In this document: positions 1-8,451 of the stretch, piece after piece
Layout: each line of letters opens with the position of its first letter
How positions within the stretch are numbered: position 1 is the first letter of the stretch
NCBI GenBank assembly: GCA_036374795.1
Contig: DASUTC010000143.1
Span: 1-45,566, forward strand
Length of the DNA stretch: 45,566 nucleotides
Source of the DNA: Herpetosiphonaceae bacterium
GTDB taxonomy: Bacteria > Chloroflexota > Chloroflexia > Chloroflexales > Kallotenuaceae
Reading direction: 5' to 3'
Position numbers and translations under genes: made by a program
Notes under the pieces: generated by a model
Told to the model about the DNA's origin: nothing
Database searches by the model: none
Seen by the model: only the letters and a program-made list of their open reading frames with translations

Positions 1-378
1 TACGACGTTCAGCCGGCTCCGGCACTGACGATTGCTGATAGCATTAACGTTGAGCTTCCGCAGGATGGCAGACGCGCGCTCCGAGCCGTTTATCAGACGA
101 ACGGCCAGATTCTGGCTGTGGATGAGCAGATGATCCTTACGGCGGCCCGTTTGGTTGCTCAACATACCGGCCTGTTTGTTGAGCCTGCCTCAGCCGTAGC
201 CTTTGCAGGCCTGATTTCTCTGGTTGAGCATCGGCAGATCAGCTCCGGCGATCGGATCGTGGTGGTGAGTACCGGAACAGGCTTGAAAGATGTCCAAGCC
301 GTGTTACGCGCTGATCCTCAGCCAGTGCCTATTCAGCCAACCCTGGAAGCTGTGCGGGATACGCTTCAGAGACGATAG
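1..378 (+). CDS. thrC: Threonine synthase, C-terminal part (5' end outside the window)
   Basis: The open frame enters from base 1 and stops at TAG 376-378, giving the last 125 residues of a larger protein. The sequence shows features of the pyridoxal-phosphate threonine synthase family: TIADSINVELP, an EPASAVAFAGL segment and the late glycine-rich VVVSTGTGLKDVQAV block, which precedes the C-terminal helix. The enzyme converts O-phosphohomoserine to threonine in the cytosol. The PLP-binding lysine lies in the missing upstream part. Other fold-type II PLP enzymes (threonine dehydratase, cysteine synthase) are less likely because TGTGLKD is typical of threonine synthase. The gene converges on the LacI-type gene at 510-1523. 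Confidence 0.8.
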   Translation, partial: YDVQPAPALTIADSINVELPQDGRRALRAVYQTNGQILAVDEQMILTAARLVAQHTGLFVEPASAVAFAGLISLVEHRQISSGDRIVVVSTGTGLKDVQAVLRADPQPVPIQPTLEAVRDTLQRR

Positions 379-509
379 CAGCCGCTAAGCAATGAGCGAA
401 GCTAGCTCTTCGTCACACACGTCCGGTGGACTCGTCGAGCGGGGAATCGATCAACGACGCCATTACTATCCGCAGGAGTCTCGTCGGCAAGGCTCTGGTT
501 TTGGACGAT

Positions 510-1523
510 CTACCGCGTCGTTTCGCGGAGAATAAGCTCGGTGCCCAGCACAATGCGCTCTGCTCCAGCGCCGTCCTTTAGCGCCGCGACCAAAAGCTCG
601 GCTGCTCGACGGCCCTTCTCCACGATCGGTTGACGCACCGTTGAGAGTGCCGGGCAGGCCAGCGCCGCAAGCGGAATGTCATCGTACCCGATTACCTCAA
701 GATCCTCAGGAATCCCCAGCCCCCGCTGCCGGGCGGCTCGCAGCACACCGAGCGCCACAACATCGCTCGCGGCGAGCACCGCCGTCGGACGATAGCCGTC
801 GTCCCATGCGGCTGCAAAGCGCTGCTCACTCCCTTCGACAGACCCTGGTGTCGGCAGCAGCCAGCTCTCCCGCCACGCGACCCCATAGTCTGCAAACGCC
901 CGTTGGTAGCCCCACGTCCGCCGGGCACCCACGCCGTAGAAGATATTATCGAGATGGCGATGGGGCGTTTCGAAAGCCAGGATCAGCACCTCACGATGCC
1001 CTCGCCGCAGGAGATAGGCTGCGGCGGCATAGGTGCTCTCCTCGTCGTCGCTATTGACCGACGCGACCGTCTCCGCATCGCCATCAACAATCACAAAGGG
1101 AATACTGCGCTTCCGCAGCGGCAGCACCTCATGGTGCCGTTCGTTGAGCCCCACGATGATAAATCCATCGACGGGTGCCCGCGCGATCGATGGCTCTAGC
1201 GAATTGTCGTACGGGCTGAGCGTGAGCAGGCCAAGGTTCTGCTCGTCACAGATGCTCCCAATACCCCGGAGCAAGGTGGCAAAGAAAGGATTGGCAAAGG
1301 TGGAGTCCATGCTCTGCGGCACGATGACGCCGAGCATCCCCGTTCTGCCAGCGACGAGCCCACGGGATAGCGGATTCGGCACATAGCCGAGATCACGCGC
1401 GACCGCAAGAATGCGGCTCACCGTGTTTGGGCTGAGCCGCGTCGGGCGATTAAATGCGAAAGAAACAGCGGTCGGTGAGACGCCAGCCTCCCGCGCAATG
1501 TCACTAATAGTTACTCTCGCCAT
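510..1523 (-). CDS. LacI/GalR-family transcriptional repressor
   Basis: The 337-residue protein has the usual length and two-part layout of LacI/GalR regulators. Residues 1-55 form the DNA-binding domain: VTISDIAREAGVSPTAVSFA is the helix-turn-helix, and LSPNTVSRILAVARDLGYVP is the following segment with the hinge. Residues 60-337 form the periplasmic-binding-protein-like sensor domain (GMLGVIVPQ, DGFIIVGLN, YDDIPLAALACPALSTVRQP). The family binds palindromic operators and releases them when a sugar or sugar phosphate binds. Two tandem palindromes lie 65-89 bp upstream of the start and are the obvious candidate operator. The effector cannot be read from sequence. The sugar ABC/alpha-galactosidase operon 3.4 kb downstream is a plausible target, but I found no clear copy of the site there. 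Confidence 0.93.
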   Translation of the reverse strand: MARVTISDIAREAGVSPTAVSFAFNRPTRLSPNTVSRILAVARDLGYVPNPLSRGLVAGRTGMLGVIVPQSMDSTFANPFFATLLRGIGSICDEQNLGLLTLSPYDNSLEPSIARAPVDGFIIVGLNERHHEVLPLRKRSIPFVIVDGDAETVASVNSDDEESTYAAAAYLLRRGHREVLILAFETPHRHLDNIFYGVGARRTWGYQRAFADYGVAWRESWLLPTPGSVEGSEQRFAAAWDDGYRPTAVLAASDVVALGVLRAARQRGLGIPEDLEVIGYDDIPLAALACPALSTVRQPIVEKGRRAAELLVAALKDGAGAERIVLGTELILRETTR

Positions 1524-2034
1524 AGCTTGCGTTGGCCTTCTTGGACGCTAGCACGCTTCGTCCTTTAGTTATACCATAGATTAACCATAAAGGCCTTTAC
1601 TAAAGGCCTTTAGCATGGTATATTGCGGCAACTACTCGCGGAGGTGGGCACTGGAGAATCAAGCGTGCTTCCGTACATCAACCCGACTTCATGGCAAAGG
1701 ACATGCTCCAAAGAGCTTGGAACACTGAGCGACTGGCATATCACGAGGTTGGTTGAGCTTATATCGCCGTCTCGGACGAGGTTAAACATTCCATCTTGTC
1801 CCAGATCGTGCCGAATCGTCATATCTACACGCAACGTCTGGCGCATCCGGGCAACCTCGACCAGCGGAAGCGCGGGCCATCCACCCCAGACACCATCGTA
1901 GCACAACACGGCCCTCAAAAACTATACCTATCCGTGCGCTGATAGCGCGGGAGCGCCGTCGTGGTGATGGCTGCAAGGCCTAGTGCGGCGCTGCTCAGAT
2001 GGCGGTCGGCCCCCACCACGGCAAGGAGACGGAC
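1524..2034. other. Intergenic region without a recognisable gene
   Basis: Apart from the operator, nothing convincing is seen. Open frames on both strands around 1610-1918 overlap each other, lack good ribosome binding sites and resemble nothing I know; a decayed gene formerly controlled by the operator is possible. Confidence 0.4.
1588..1612. promoter_or_regulatory. Tandem palindromic operator candidate for the LacI-type repressor
   Basis: Two identical 12-bp perfect palindromes, TAAAGGCCTTTA, occupy 1588-1599 and 1601-1612, separated by one base, so the whole 25 bp is itself a near-perfect palindrome. A further inverted repeat, TATACCAT at 1570-1577 and ATGGTATA at 1615-1622, frames it. 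The site lies upstream of the divergently read repressor gene. LacI-family operators are palindromes with a central CG or GC step, so self-regulation is likely. Binding is inferred, not shown. Confidence 0.55.
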
Positions 2035-3195
2035 ATGGATGCGGGGTATAAGGCGGCACTCGCCGAGTTGACCGGGTCACTGTTAGAGGATAGCGACCTG
2101 CCCACGCTCATGTATCGGGTGGTAACGTTTGTCGCCGACACGCTCATGGTGAAGCATAGCACACTTTGGGAACTGCGCCCGGATGGTAGCGCGCTGGTGC
2201 TCCGGGCCGCTGTCGGCGGGCAAGAGGACGCGGTGGGGGTGGCAATGGCTGCATCAGGGGCGCGATCCGCGCTTGGCACGGCAGTGCTGGGCACGCGCCT
2301 TGTGCTCGTCGCCGACTGGCGCAACGAAACCCGCTTCGACCGACCTTCCCTCCTGCGCGACTGCGATGTGATCAGCAGCCTCTATGTCGCGATCCAGGGT
2401 CAGCATCGTCCATTCGGCGTTCTGTGCGTGGATACCGCGACACGTCGGATATTCAGCGACCAGGAAATATACCTGCTCCAGGTCGTCGCCAATGTGCTGG
2501 CGCTGGCGATCGAGCGCGTCACGGCGAGGCAAACGCTGGAGCAGCAGATCGAGCACGCCCGGCTGGTGACAGCGGCTCAGGATCAGGCCGTGCTGGAAGA
2601 GCGCCAGCGTCTCGCCCGCGAGCTGCATGACTCGGTTACACAGGCCTTATACGGCGTCACGCTTCATGCCGGGGCAGCGACGCGTCTGCTGGAATCAGGC
2701 GATGTCGCGACCACCGCCGAGAATCTGCGCGTGCTGCAAGAAACGGCGCAGGAGGCGCTTGATGAGATGCGGCTCCTGATCTTCGAGCTGCGACCACCGG
2801 TGCTGGAGCAGGTGGGGCTGGCTGCCGCCCTTCAAGCGCGGCTCAACAGCGTGGAGGGGCGGGCCAACCTGGAAACCAGGCTGATTGTAGACGGTGTCGG
2901 CGATCTGCCCCTGCTCGTCCAGGAGGCCCTCTACCGCATTACCCAGGAGGCGCTCAACAATACGCTCAAGCACGCCCATGCGGGCTGCATCACGGTGCAG
3001 TTGCGGCAGGTTCAGTCGCGCGTGATCCTGGAAATTATCGATGACGGCGTTGGGTTTAATCCGGCAGCGGCTCAGGAAACCGGCGGGCTGGGCCTGCGTG
3101 GGATCGCGGAGCGCGTAGCACAGCTCAATGGAACGTTAACCTTACAGAGCGCGCCGCAGGATGGGTCACTCTTGCGAGTGGAGATAGCGCTATGA
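2035..3195 (+). CDS. GAF-domain sensor histidine kinase (HisKA_3, NarX/DegS-like)
   Basis: A cytosolic 386-residue kinase. Residues about 5-165 are a GAF sensor domain. A short coiled coil leads to the HisKA_3 dimerisation domain, where RQRLARELHDSVTQALYG carries the phospho-accepting His198. The HATPase_c domain follows, with the N box ITQEALNNTLKHAHA, the G1 box DDGVGFNP and the G2 box GGLGLRGIAERV. No membrane segments are seen, so the signal is probably intracellular (redox, gas or a small ligand bound by GAF). ATG 2035 is preferred over ATG 1999 because AAGGAG lies 6 bases upstream. The stop overlaps the start of the NarL-type regulator by 4 bp (ATGA), marking a cognate, translationally coupled pair. 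Confidence 0.93.
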   Translation: MDAGYKAALAELTGSLLEDSDLPTLMYRVVTFVADTLMVKHSTLWELRPDGSALVLRAAVGGQEDAVGVAMAASGARSALGTAVLGTRLVLVADWRNETRFDRPSLLRDCDVISSLYVAIQGQHRPFGVLCVDTATRRIFSDQEIYLLQVVANVLALAIERVTARQTLEQQIEHARLVTAAQDQAVLEERQRLARELHDSVTQALYGVTLHAGAATRLLESGDVATTAENLRVLQETAQEALDEMRLLIFELRPPVLEQVGLAAALQARLNSVEGRANLETRLIVDGVGDLPLLVQEALYRITQEALNNTLKHAHAGCITVQLRQVQSRVILEIIDDGVGFNPAAAQETGGLGLRGIAERVAQLNGTLTLQSAPQDGSLLRVEIAL

Positions 3196-3860
3196 TCAGT
3201 CCGATCCGTGTATTGGTTGTGGACGACCATCTGGTCGTTCGTAGAGGCATTCGCGCGCTGCTCGCGACGGAGCCCGACATCGAGGTGGTGGGCGAGTCCA
3301 GCAACGGAGCGGAAGCCGTCGTCGAAGCGGCCAGCCTCCAGCCGGACGTGATCCTGATGGATCTGGTCATGCCCCAGATGGATGGGATCGCCGCGATCGA
3401 GTCTATCCTTGCCAGCCAGCCAAACGCCCGTATCCTCGTGCTCACCAGCTTCGACGCCGACGATAAGGTATTTCCGGCCATTCGCGCCGGGGCGCTCGGA
3501 TACACCTTGAAGGACTTCGGCCCGGCGGAGCTGATACGGGCGATCCAGCGCGTCTACCGTGGCGAGTCGTCGCTGCACCCGGCGGTTGCCCGCCGCGTCC
3601 TGCAAGAGCTGGCGCACCCGCCGCAGCGCCCGCCAACATCCGACCCGCTGACCGAGCGCGAGGTCGAGGTCCTGCGCCTGGTAGCGCATGGCGAGAGCAA
3701 CCAGCAGATCGCCGCCATGCTGGGGATCGGCGAGGGCACCGTGCGAGTGCATGTCAGCAATATCCTGAGCAAGCTGCACCTGGCAAGCCGAACCCAGGCC
3801 GCGCTCTACGCCCTGCGCGAGGGGCTGGCATCGCTCGATGATAAGAGCACGACCCCGTAG
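3192..3860 (+). CDS. NarL/FixJ-family response regulator
   Basis: The 222-residue protein has an N-terminal receiver domain (residues 1-122) with the acidic pair Asp11-Asp12, the phospho-acceptor Asp57 in VILMDLVMPQMDG, the conserved Thr/Ser in VLTSFD and Lys in LKDF. A C-terminal LuxR-type helix-turn-helix follows (about residues 150-215: LTEREVEVLRLVAHGESN, then TVRVHVSNILSKLHL). It overlaps the kinase gene by 4 bp and is surely its partner: phosphorylation at Asp57 should promote dimerisation and DNA binding. The target is unknown; near-palindromic sites in the following intergenic region (3931-3968) are candidates for a local target. Confidence 0.95.
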   Translation: MISPIRVLVVDDHLVVRRGIRALLATEPDIEVVGESSNGAEAVVEAASLQPDVILMDLVMPQMDGIAAIESILASQPNARILVLTSFDADDKVFPAIRAGALGYTLKDFGPAELIRAIQRVYRGESSLHPAVARRVLQELAHPPQRPPTSDPLTEREVEVLRLVAHGESNQQIAAMLGIGEGTVRVHVSNILSKLHLASRTQAALYALREGLASLDDKSTTP

Positions 3861-3872
3861 CGCGGCTCACCG

Positions 3873-3930
3873 AGTTCCACGTTTCGAGTTCGCTGTTCTT
3901 TGTTGCCTCGTTCCTTTGTTCTTTCCCGCC
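3873..3930. repeat. Intergenic GTTC/TTTGTTC word repeat, copy A
   Basis: The stretch is built from loosely repeated words such as GTTCTTTGTT and TTCCTTTGTTCTTT. Related stretches, on either strand, recur at 22.8, 29.6, 34.0, 36.3, 40.7 and 42.6 kb in this window. It lies between two same-strand genes here. Confidence 0.6.
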
Positions 3931-3968
3931 TATAACATTTGTTATACCTCTCCTCGAACAAATGTATA
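3931..3968. promoter_or_regulatory. Inverted-repeat site upstream of the lone receiver gene
   Basis: TATAACA (3931-3937) and TGTTATA (3940-3946) form a 16-bp inverted repeat with a 2-base spacer. A second copy of its core, ACAAATGTATA, lies at 3958-3968. The pair could be a binding site for the NarL-type regulator or another factor; the region is AT-rich and may hold the promoter of the next gene. This is pattern evidence only. Confidence 0.3.
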
Positions 3969-4100
3969 GCCTCACTACCGATCAGTATTCCTTTTTTTAT
4001 ACGCCCAATTTACCATTTAGTGCATGACAGCCGCGTGCTGCGCTGGCATAGTTAGCTATAGCGATCCTTTCATCGTTGGAATGTAAGGATAGGAGCAGTC

Positions 4101-4478
4101 ATGGCGCAGCCGACTCGGGTGCTTATTGTCGACGATAGCGCGCGCACCCGCGAAGGCTTGCGCGCGCTGCTGGCGACCTGGCCGGAGATTACGGTGATCG
4201 GCGAGGCAGCCAACGGCCAGGAGGCGGTGCAACAGGTCGCGGAATGTCGGCCAGATGTGGTGCTGATGGATCTGTACATGCCGGTGCTGGATGGCGTGCG
4301 TGCGACCCGGCTGATCAAGCAGCAGTGGCCTGACGTCGTCGTCATCGTGCTGACCATGTACGCGACCGAGCAAGGCATCGCGCTGGCTGCCGGAGCCGAC
4401 GGCTTTGTAATCAAAGGAGGCACGCACGAGCGGCTGCTGGCGGCGCTCGGCGTGGCTGTTACAAGCGATAAATCCTAG
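4101..4478 (+). CDS. Single-domain response regulator (receiver only)
   Basis: The 125-residue protein is a complete CheY-like receiver without an output domain. It keeps Asp11-Asp12, the phospho-acceptor Asp57 in VVLMDLYMPVLDG, Thr in IVLTMY and Lys in FVIKGG. The N-terminal sequence closely resembles the receiver of the NarL-type regulator at 3192-3860, so it may have arisen from such a regulator by loss of the helix-turn-helix. It could act as a phosphate sink or competitor for the GAF kinase, or work through protein contacts. It is preceded by AGGATAGGAG, a good ribosome binding site, and followed 57 bp later by the DUF2171-like gene. Confidence 0.9.
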   Translation: MAQPTRVLIVDDSARTREGLRALLATWPEITVIGEAANGQEAVQQVAECRPDVVLMDLYMPVLDGVRATRLIKQQWPDVVVIVLTMYATEQGIALAAGADGFVIKGGTHERLLAALGVAVTSDKS

Positions 4479-4535
4479 GCTCAGAGTGGAAGACACGTGT
4501 ATGCGCCTGGCACACGGCCTTGAAAGGAGGCGGGT

Positions 4536-4898
4536 ATGGCAAGCGGTAACGTGATGGCCCAGATTCGCAAAGGCATGGAGGTGAGAACCGAGGACAATAG
4601 CTCGCTCGGCACGGTTGCCCATGTGTGGCTCGGCGTCGACCCAAGCAGCAGCAGCCAGCACTGCGACGAAGAAACATGCTCGCGCCTGGAAGTTCACCTC
4701 CCACATCGCGGCGGCGCGCGCTACATCCCCTATGGTGCCATCTCCGACGTCTCCGGCAAGATCGTGCGCCTCAATGTTACAGCGGCGCAGGCGAACGAAA
4801 AGCTCTGGCACCGGCGTCCCGACTGGCTGCCGATCGAAACGTCCAACGCAGACTTCGACCACCTCGTCCGTCCGCATCCCGAACAGGGCGGCTACTGA
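4536..4898 (+). CDS. DUF2171-like protein
   Basis: A 120-residue soluble protein. Residues about 7-80 (MAQIRKGMEVRTEDNSSLGT, a hydrophobic strand, then a second strand around IPYGAISDVSGKIVRLNV) look like the PRC-barrel-like DUF2171 family, found as small stress- or storage-associated proteins whose function is not known. A C-terminal tail with HRRPDWLP is typical of the family. Two cysteines flank a short insert (CDEETC). Its AAAGGAGG ribosome binding site is one of the strongest in the window, which suggests high expression. It could be co-transcribed with the upstream receiver gene. Confidence 0.65.
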   Translation: MASGNVMAQIRKGMEVRTEDNSSLGTVAHVWLGVDPSSSSQHCDEETCSRLEVHLPHRGGARYIPYGAISDVSGKIVRLNVTAAQANEKLWHRRPDWLPIETSNADFDHLVRPHPEQGGY

Positions 4899-4925
4899 AG
4901 GCTGCAAGCTGAGCAATGGGCGCTC

Positions 4926-4942
4926 TGTACACTGTCGGTACA
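4926..4942. promoter_or_regulatory. Inverted repeat upstream of the sugar operon
   Basis: TGTAC and GTACA arms are separated by 7 bases and end 18 bp before the ATG of the binding-protein gene, just upstream of the GGGAGG ribosome binding site. The position suits an operator or a structured leader. It does not match the TAAAGGCCTTTA palindromes by the LacI-type gene. Confidence 0.25.
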
Positions 4943-4960
4943 TAAAAGGGAGGATGTTCG

Positions 4961-6376
4961 ATGAGTCCCAAGCACGACCCGAAATTCATCAGTCGGCGTA
5001 CGTTTCTGAGCGCGACCGCCGCTGCCCTTGGCGGTCTAGCGCTTTCCGGCTGTGGTCAGAGCGACGGGGGTGGGCAGGCGGGCGGGACAGCCGGGGGACA
5101 GGCGAGTGCGCCGCCCAGTGGGGCGACCAATACAGCCGCCACCCAGGAAGCCGCAGGCGCAGCCGGGCAGGCGAATGCGTCGCTCAAGGGCGTCAACATC
5201 AAATGGTCGACGTGGGGCAACGCCGGCGAGATCCAGCGCTTTCAGGAGTACACAGCGGACTTCAACCAGCGCACTGGCGCCAATGCGCAGCTCATCCCGC
5301 AGCCCCAGGACTACGAGGCCAAGCTGCTGACGCAGCTCAGCGGCGGCTCCGCGCCCGACCTGTTCTACTCCGGTGACGCTACCATGTCCAAGCTGATTTC
5401 GACCAACCAGATCATGGAATTGACCGAGATGCTGAGCGGCCCGAACAGTAAGTCCAAACCTGAGGACGTTACCGAAGGCTTGTGGGGTCCGGCGAAAACG
5501 GAGGACGGCAAGATTTGGGGCATGCCCGTCGATTGCAACCCGCTGGTCTTCTGGTACAACAAGCAGCTCCTACAAGCTGCAGGCGTTACGACGATGCCCG
5601 CAGATTTGCAGAAGCAGGGCCAGTGGAACTGGAGTGCCTTGCAGGACATGACGCAGAAGGTCGTTGCAACGGGTAAGCGCGGCGTGATCTTCGAGGCCTG
5701 GTTTGGTCCGACCTGGGGCTGGGTAACGACCAACGGCGGCAAAGTCTTTGAAGGCAATACCTTCGTTGCTGTTGACGATCCCAAAGCCAAAGAAGCGTTC
5801 CAGTACGTTCTGGACAACCTCAAAGCCAAGACGTTCACCTATTCGGGAACGCTGCCGAAAGGCCAGGGATTGGATGCCATGTTCCTCTCGCAGCAGACCG
5901 CCTTCGTCGTCGCCGGGCGCTGGCTGCTGCCGCAGTTCAAGAAAGCGGCCAACTTGCAGTACGACATCGCGCCCTGGCCGACCAACACCAGCAACAAGAT
6001 CGAGCCGGCCACGATTGCTACCGCCTACATGGTGCAGAACGTCAAGGCAGCAAACAAGGACGCGGCCTTTGCAATGCTGACCGATTTCGTTTCGCCGGAG
6101 GGCCAGAAGTTCCGACTCCAGGGTGGTGGCAACGCCGTGCCATCGGTCAGTGGCGCCGACGAAGTCGTGTCCGAGGGCAATCTGCCGCCCAACTGGCAGG
6201 CCTTCATCGATGCCCGCGAGATCGGCTATGCCGTCTGGCCGGGAATGGCAAACTTCCCCGGCCTGAGCACCGAGATCGAAAAGTATCTGAGCGAGATCTA
6301 CATCAATGGCGGCGAGGCGCAGGCCGTGCTCCAAAAGATCGCCGATCTCGTGAAGCAAAAGCAGGGCGCGGCATAG
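4961..6376 (+). CDS. Sugar ABC transporter substrate-binding lipoprotein (Tat-exported)
   Basis: A 471-residue extracellular solute-binding protein of the family 1 (maltose/multiple-sugar) type. The N-terminus has a twin-arginine motif (SRRTFLSATAA) and a lipobox LSGC whose Cys31 should be lipidated. A low-complexity Gly/Ser/Ala linker to about residue 80 holds the domain off the membrane. The mature part has the family pattern (LTQLSGGSAPDLFYSGD, WYNKQLLQAAGV, a Trp-rich pocket region, FVVAGRWLLPQFKKA). It should capture an oligosaccharide outside the cell and pass it to the two permeases that follow. It is first in an operon with those permeases and two alpha-glycosidases. GGGAGG lies 7 bases before the ATG. 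Confidence 0.93.
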   Translation: MSPKHDPKFISRRTFLSATAAALGGLALSGCGQSDGGGQAGGTAGGQASAPPSGATNTAATQEAAGAAGQANASLKGVNIKWSTWGNAGEIQRFQEYTADFNQRTGANAQLIPQPQDYEAKLLTQLSGGSAPDLFYSGDATMSKLISTNQIMELTEMLSGPNSKSKPEDVTEGLWGPAKTEDGKIWGMPVDCNPLVFWYNKQLLQAAGVTTMPADLQKQGQWNWSALQDMTQKVVATGKRGVIFEAWFGPTWGWVTTNGGKVFEGNTFVAVDDPKAKEAFQYVLDNLKAKTFTYSGTLPKGQGLDAMFLSQQTAFVVAGRWLLPQFKKAANLQYDIAPWPTNTSNKIEPATIATAYMVQNVKAANKDAAFAMLTDFVSPEGQKFRLQGGGNAVPSVSGADEVVSEGNLPPNWQAFIDAREIGYAVWPGMANFPGLSTEIEKYLSEIYINGGEAQAVLQKIADLVKQKQGAA

Positions 6377-6478
6377 GCCGACATTCTGGCGGTGGGACAT
6401 TTCTTGCGGGAGCGTGGGGCGGGAACTCAGCGAAACCGCCCACCTGCTCTGCTCCCCAAGCGGAAGGATTACACGATA

Positions 6479-7411
6479 ATGGCAACGACTACCACCCCCA
6501 ATGTAGGAACCGCCATGACCGGGCGGCGCCGGATGAATCGGCAAACGTCCGATCTGCTGTGGGCACTGTTGTTCGTGGGGCCACAACTCCTCGGCCTGAT
6601 CGTCTTTTCGCTGATCCCGCTTATCTCGGCCTTTTACCTGAGCCTGACGAACTGGGATGGCTTCGGCAGCCGGACGTTTATCGGCATGCAGAACTTCATC
6701 GAGCAGTTTCAATCACCGGATCTACGCATCGCCTTGTGGAACACGCTGCTGTACACCCTGATTGCCGTGCCTGGCGGTTTGATGCTGTCCCTGCTGGTGG
6801 CGATGGGGTTAAACAACATTGCCGGCAAAACGTTCTACCGGCTGCTGTATTTCCTGCCGGTCGTAACCGGCTCCGTCGCCGTGTCGGTGGTCTGGCTCTA
6901 CCTGTTGAACGACGACTTCGGGATCATTAACACCTACGTTCAATCATGGTTCGGCATCGACCTTCCGAGCTGGCTGACAGACTCACGGTTCGTCGTGCCC
7001 GCAATTGCCGTGATGGGTATCTGGTGGGGGCTGGGCTACAACATGGTAATCTTTCTCGCCGGGTTGCAGAACGTGCCCACATCGCTGCTTGAGGCGGCCC
7101 AGATCGACGGCGCCAACAAGTGGCATATCTTTAAAAGCGTGACGCTGCCGCTCCTTTCGCCGACGATCTTCTTCCTGACGGTTACGTCATTCATCGGTTC
7201 GTTCCAGGTGTTTGACCAGTCGAATGTCATGACCGGCGGTGGGCCGGGTAAGGCCAGCTACACGATGGTCTTCCACATCTACACGCTTGCCTTCAAAGAC
7301 TTCACGTTCGGCAAGAGTTCTGCGGCTGCGGTGATCTTGTTCCTCGTCATCATGCTGGTGACGATCTTCCAGCTCTATGCCCAGCGGCGCTGGGTCCACT
7401 ACGAAGACTAG
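6479..7411 (+). CDS. Sugar ABC transporter permease (MalF/UgpA-like)
   Basis: A 310-residue inner-membrane protein with six predicted hydrophobic segments. The coupling-helix EAA motif, EAAQIDGANKWHIFKSVTLP, lies about 80-100 residues before the C-terminus, as in binding-protein-dependent sugar permeases of the CUT1 type. ATG 6479 was chosen over the earlier in-frame start at 6392 because GGAAGG lies upstream and family proteins begin shortly before the first membrane segment (LLWALLFVGPQLLGLIVFSL). It forms a heterodimer with the next permease. No ATPase gene is present in the operon, so a shared MsmK/MalK-type ATPase is presumably encoded elsewhere. Confidence 0.93.
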   Translation: MATTTTPNVGTAMTGRRRMNRQTSDLLWALLFVGPQLLGLIVFSLIPLISAFYLSLTNWDGFGSRTFIGMQNFIEQFQSPDLRIALWNTLLYTLIAVPGGLMLSLLVAMGLNNIAGKTFYRLLYFLPVVTGSVAVSVVWLYLLNDDFGIINTYVQSWFGIDLPSWLTDSRFVVPAIAVMGIWWGLGYNMVIFLAGLQNVPTSLLEAAQIDGANKWHIFKSVTLPLLSPTIFFLTVTSFIGSFQVFDQSNVMTGGGPGKASYTMVFHIYTLAFKDFTFGKSSAAAVILFLVIMLVTIFQLYAQRRWVHYED

Positions 7412-7421
7412 GAGGAGGCGT

Positions 7422-8309
7422 ATGGCTAGCACAACCGTACCCACCCGTACACGAGTGCGGCGGGGCACCGGAGAAAAGCCGGGTGCCAGCCGGGTGCAAA
7501 CCATCATCCTGCACATCATCCTTTCCATCGGCGCGTTCATGATGGTCTTTCCATTCGTGTGGATGATTCTGACCTCGCTCAAGGATCTTTCCCAGGCCTT
7601 TATCATCCCGCCGAAGTGGATTCCAGATCCGGTCGTGTGGTCAAACTATCCGGCGTCGCTCCAGGCCCTACCCTTTGGACGCGCCTACTTCAACAGCTTC
7701 TATATCAGCTTCATCGTCGTGGGCATGACCCTGCTGACCGCGTCGATGGCAGCGTACGCCTTCGCCAAAATCCGCTTTCCCGGCCACGAGATTGTGTTTC
7801 TGCTCTTCCTGGCGACGATGATGGTGCCGGGGCAGGTGACGATCATTCCGCTCTACCTGATTATGCAGCAGTTGGGCTGGGTCAACACCCATTTGTCGAT
7901 CATTGTGCCGGGCGCGCTCTTTAACGCCTTCGCGGTGTTCCTGCTCCGGCAGTTCATCCGTGGCATTCCCAAGGAGCTGGAAGAAGCGGCGATCGTCGAC
8001 GGCGCGAACCGCTGGCGTATCTACTGGTCGATTATCCTGCCGCTGCTGGTGCCGGCCATGTCGGCGCTCGGCATCTTTCTGTTCCTGGGATCGTGGAACC
8101 AGTATTTCATTCCGCTGATCTTCCTCAGCGATCCCAATCTGTTCACCGTGCCGCTGATGCTTGACCAGTTCAAAGGGCAGTACACCGTTGACTGGACGCT
8201 GCTCATGGCCGGCTCAGCTATCGCGGTCCTCCCGGTGCTGGTGGTGTACCTCATCGGTCAGCGCAAGATCATCGAGGGCATTACGCTCACCGGCCTGACT
8301 GGTCGCTAG
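7422..8309 (+). CDS. Sugar ABC transporter permease (MalG/UgpE-like)
   Basis: A 295-residue membrane protein with six hydrophobic segments and the EAA loop EEAAIVDGANRWRIYWSIIL. It matches MalG-type CUT1 permeases in length and in the periplasmic proline-rich segment after the first membrane helix (FIIPPKWIPDP). ATG 7422 follows a GGAGGAGG ribosome binding site that begins at the base after the stop of the first permease, so the genes are tightly coupled. With its partner it makes the translocation channel for the sugar bound by the lipoprotein at 4961-6376. Confidence 0.93.
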   Translation: MASTTVPTRTRVRRGTGEKPGASRVQTIILHIILSIGAFMMVFPFVWMILTSLKDLSQAFIIPPKWIPDPVVWSNYPASLQALPFGRAYFNSFYISFIVVGMTLLTASMAAYAFAKIRFPGHEIVFLLFLATMMVPGQVTIIPLYLIMQQLGWVNTHLSIIVPGALFNAFAVFLLRQFIRGIPKELEEAAIVDGANRWRIYWSIILPLLVPAMSALGIFLFLGSWNQYFIPLIFLSDPNLFTVPLMLDQFKGQYTVDWTLLMAGSAIAVLPVLVVYLIGQRKIIEGITLTGLTGR

Positions 8310-8451
8310 CGCGCCGACAGGCCAGGGCTTGGGATACTCGCCAACGATGCTGAACAGGCGAAAGCAGCCGACAGGGACGGACACGATTGGAGCGATTGCA
8401 GCGCCGGAACGCCTGTTTCCGGCGCTTACGTTGCGAGGTGAGAGGATCGAG

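Noticed and set aside
1610-1918. Small genes on either strand beside the LacI operator
   Set aside because: Two overlapping frames on opposite strands, no ribosome binding site and no familiar sequence; at most a decayed remnant.
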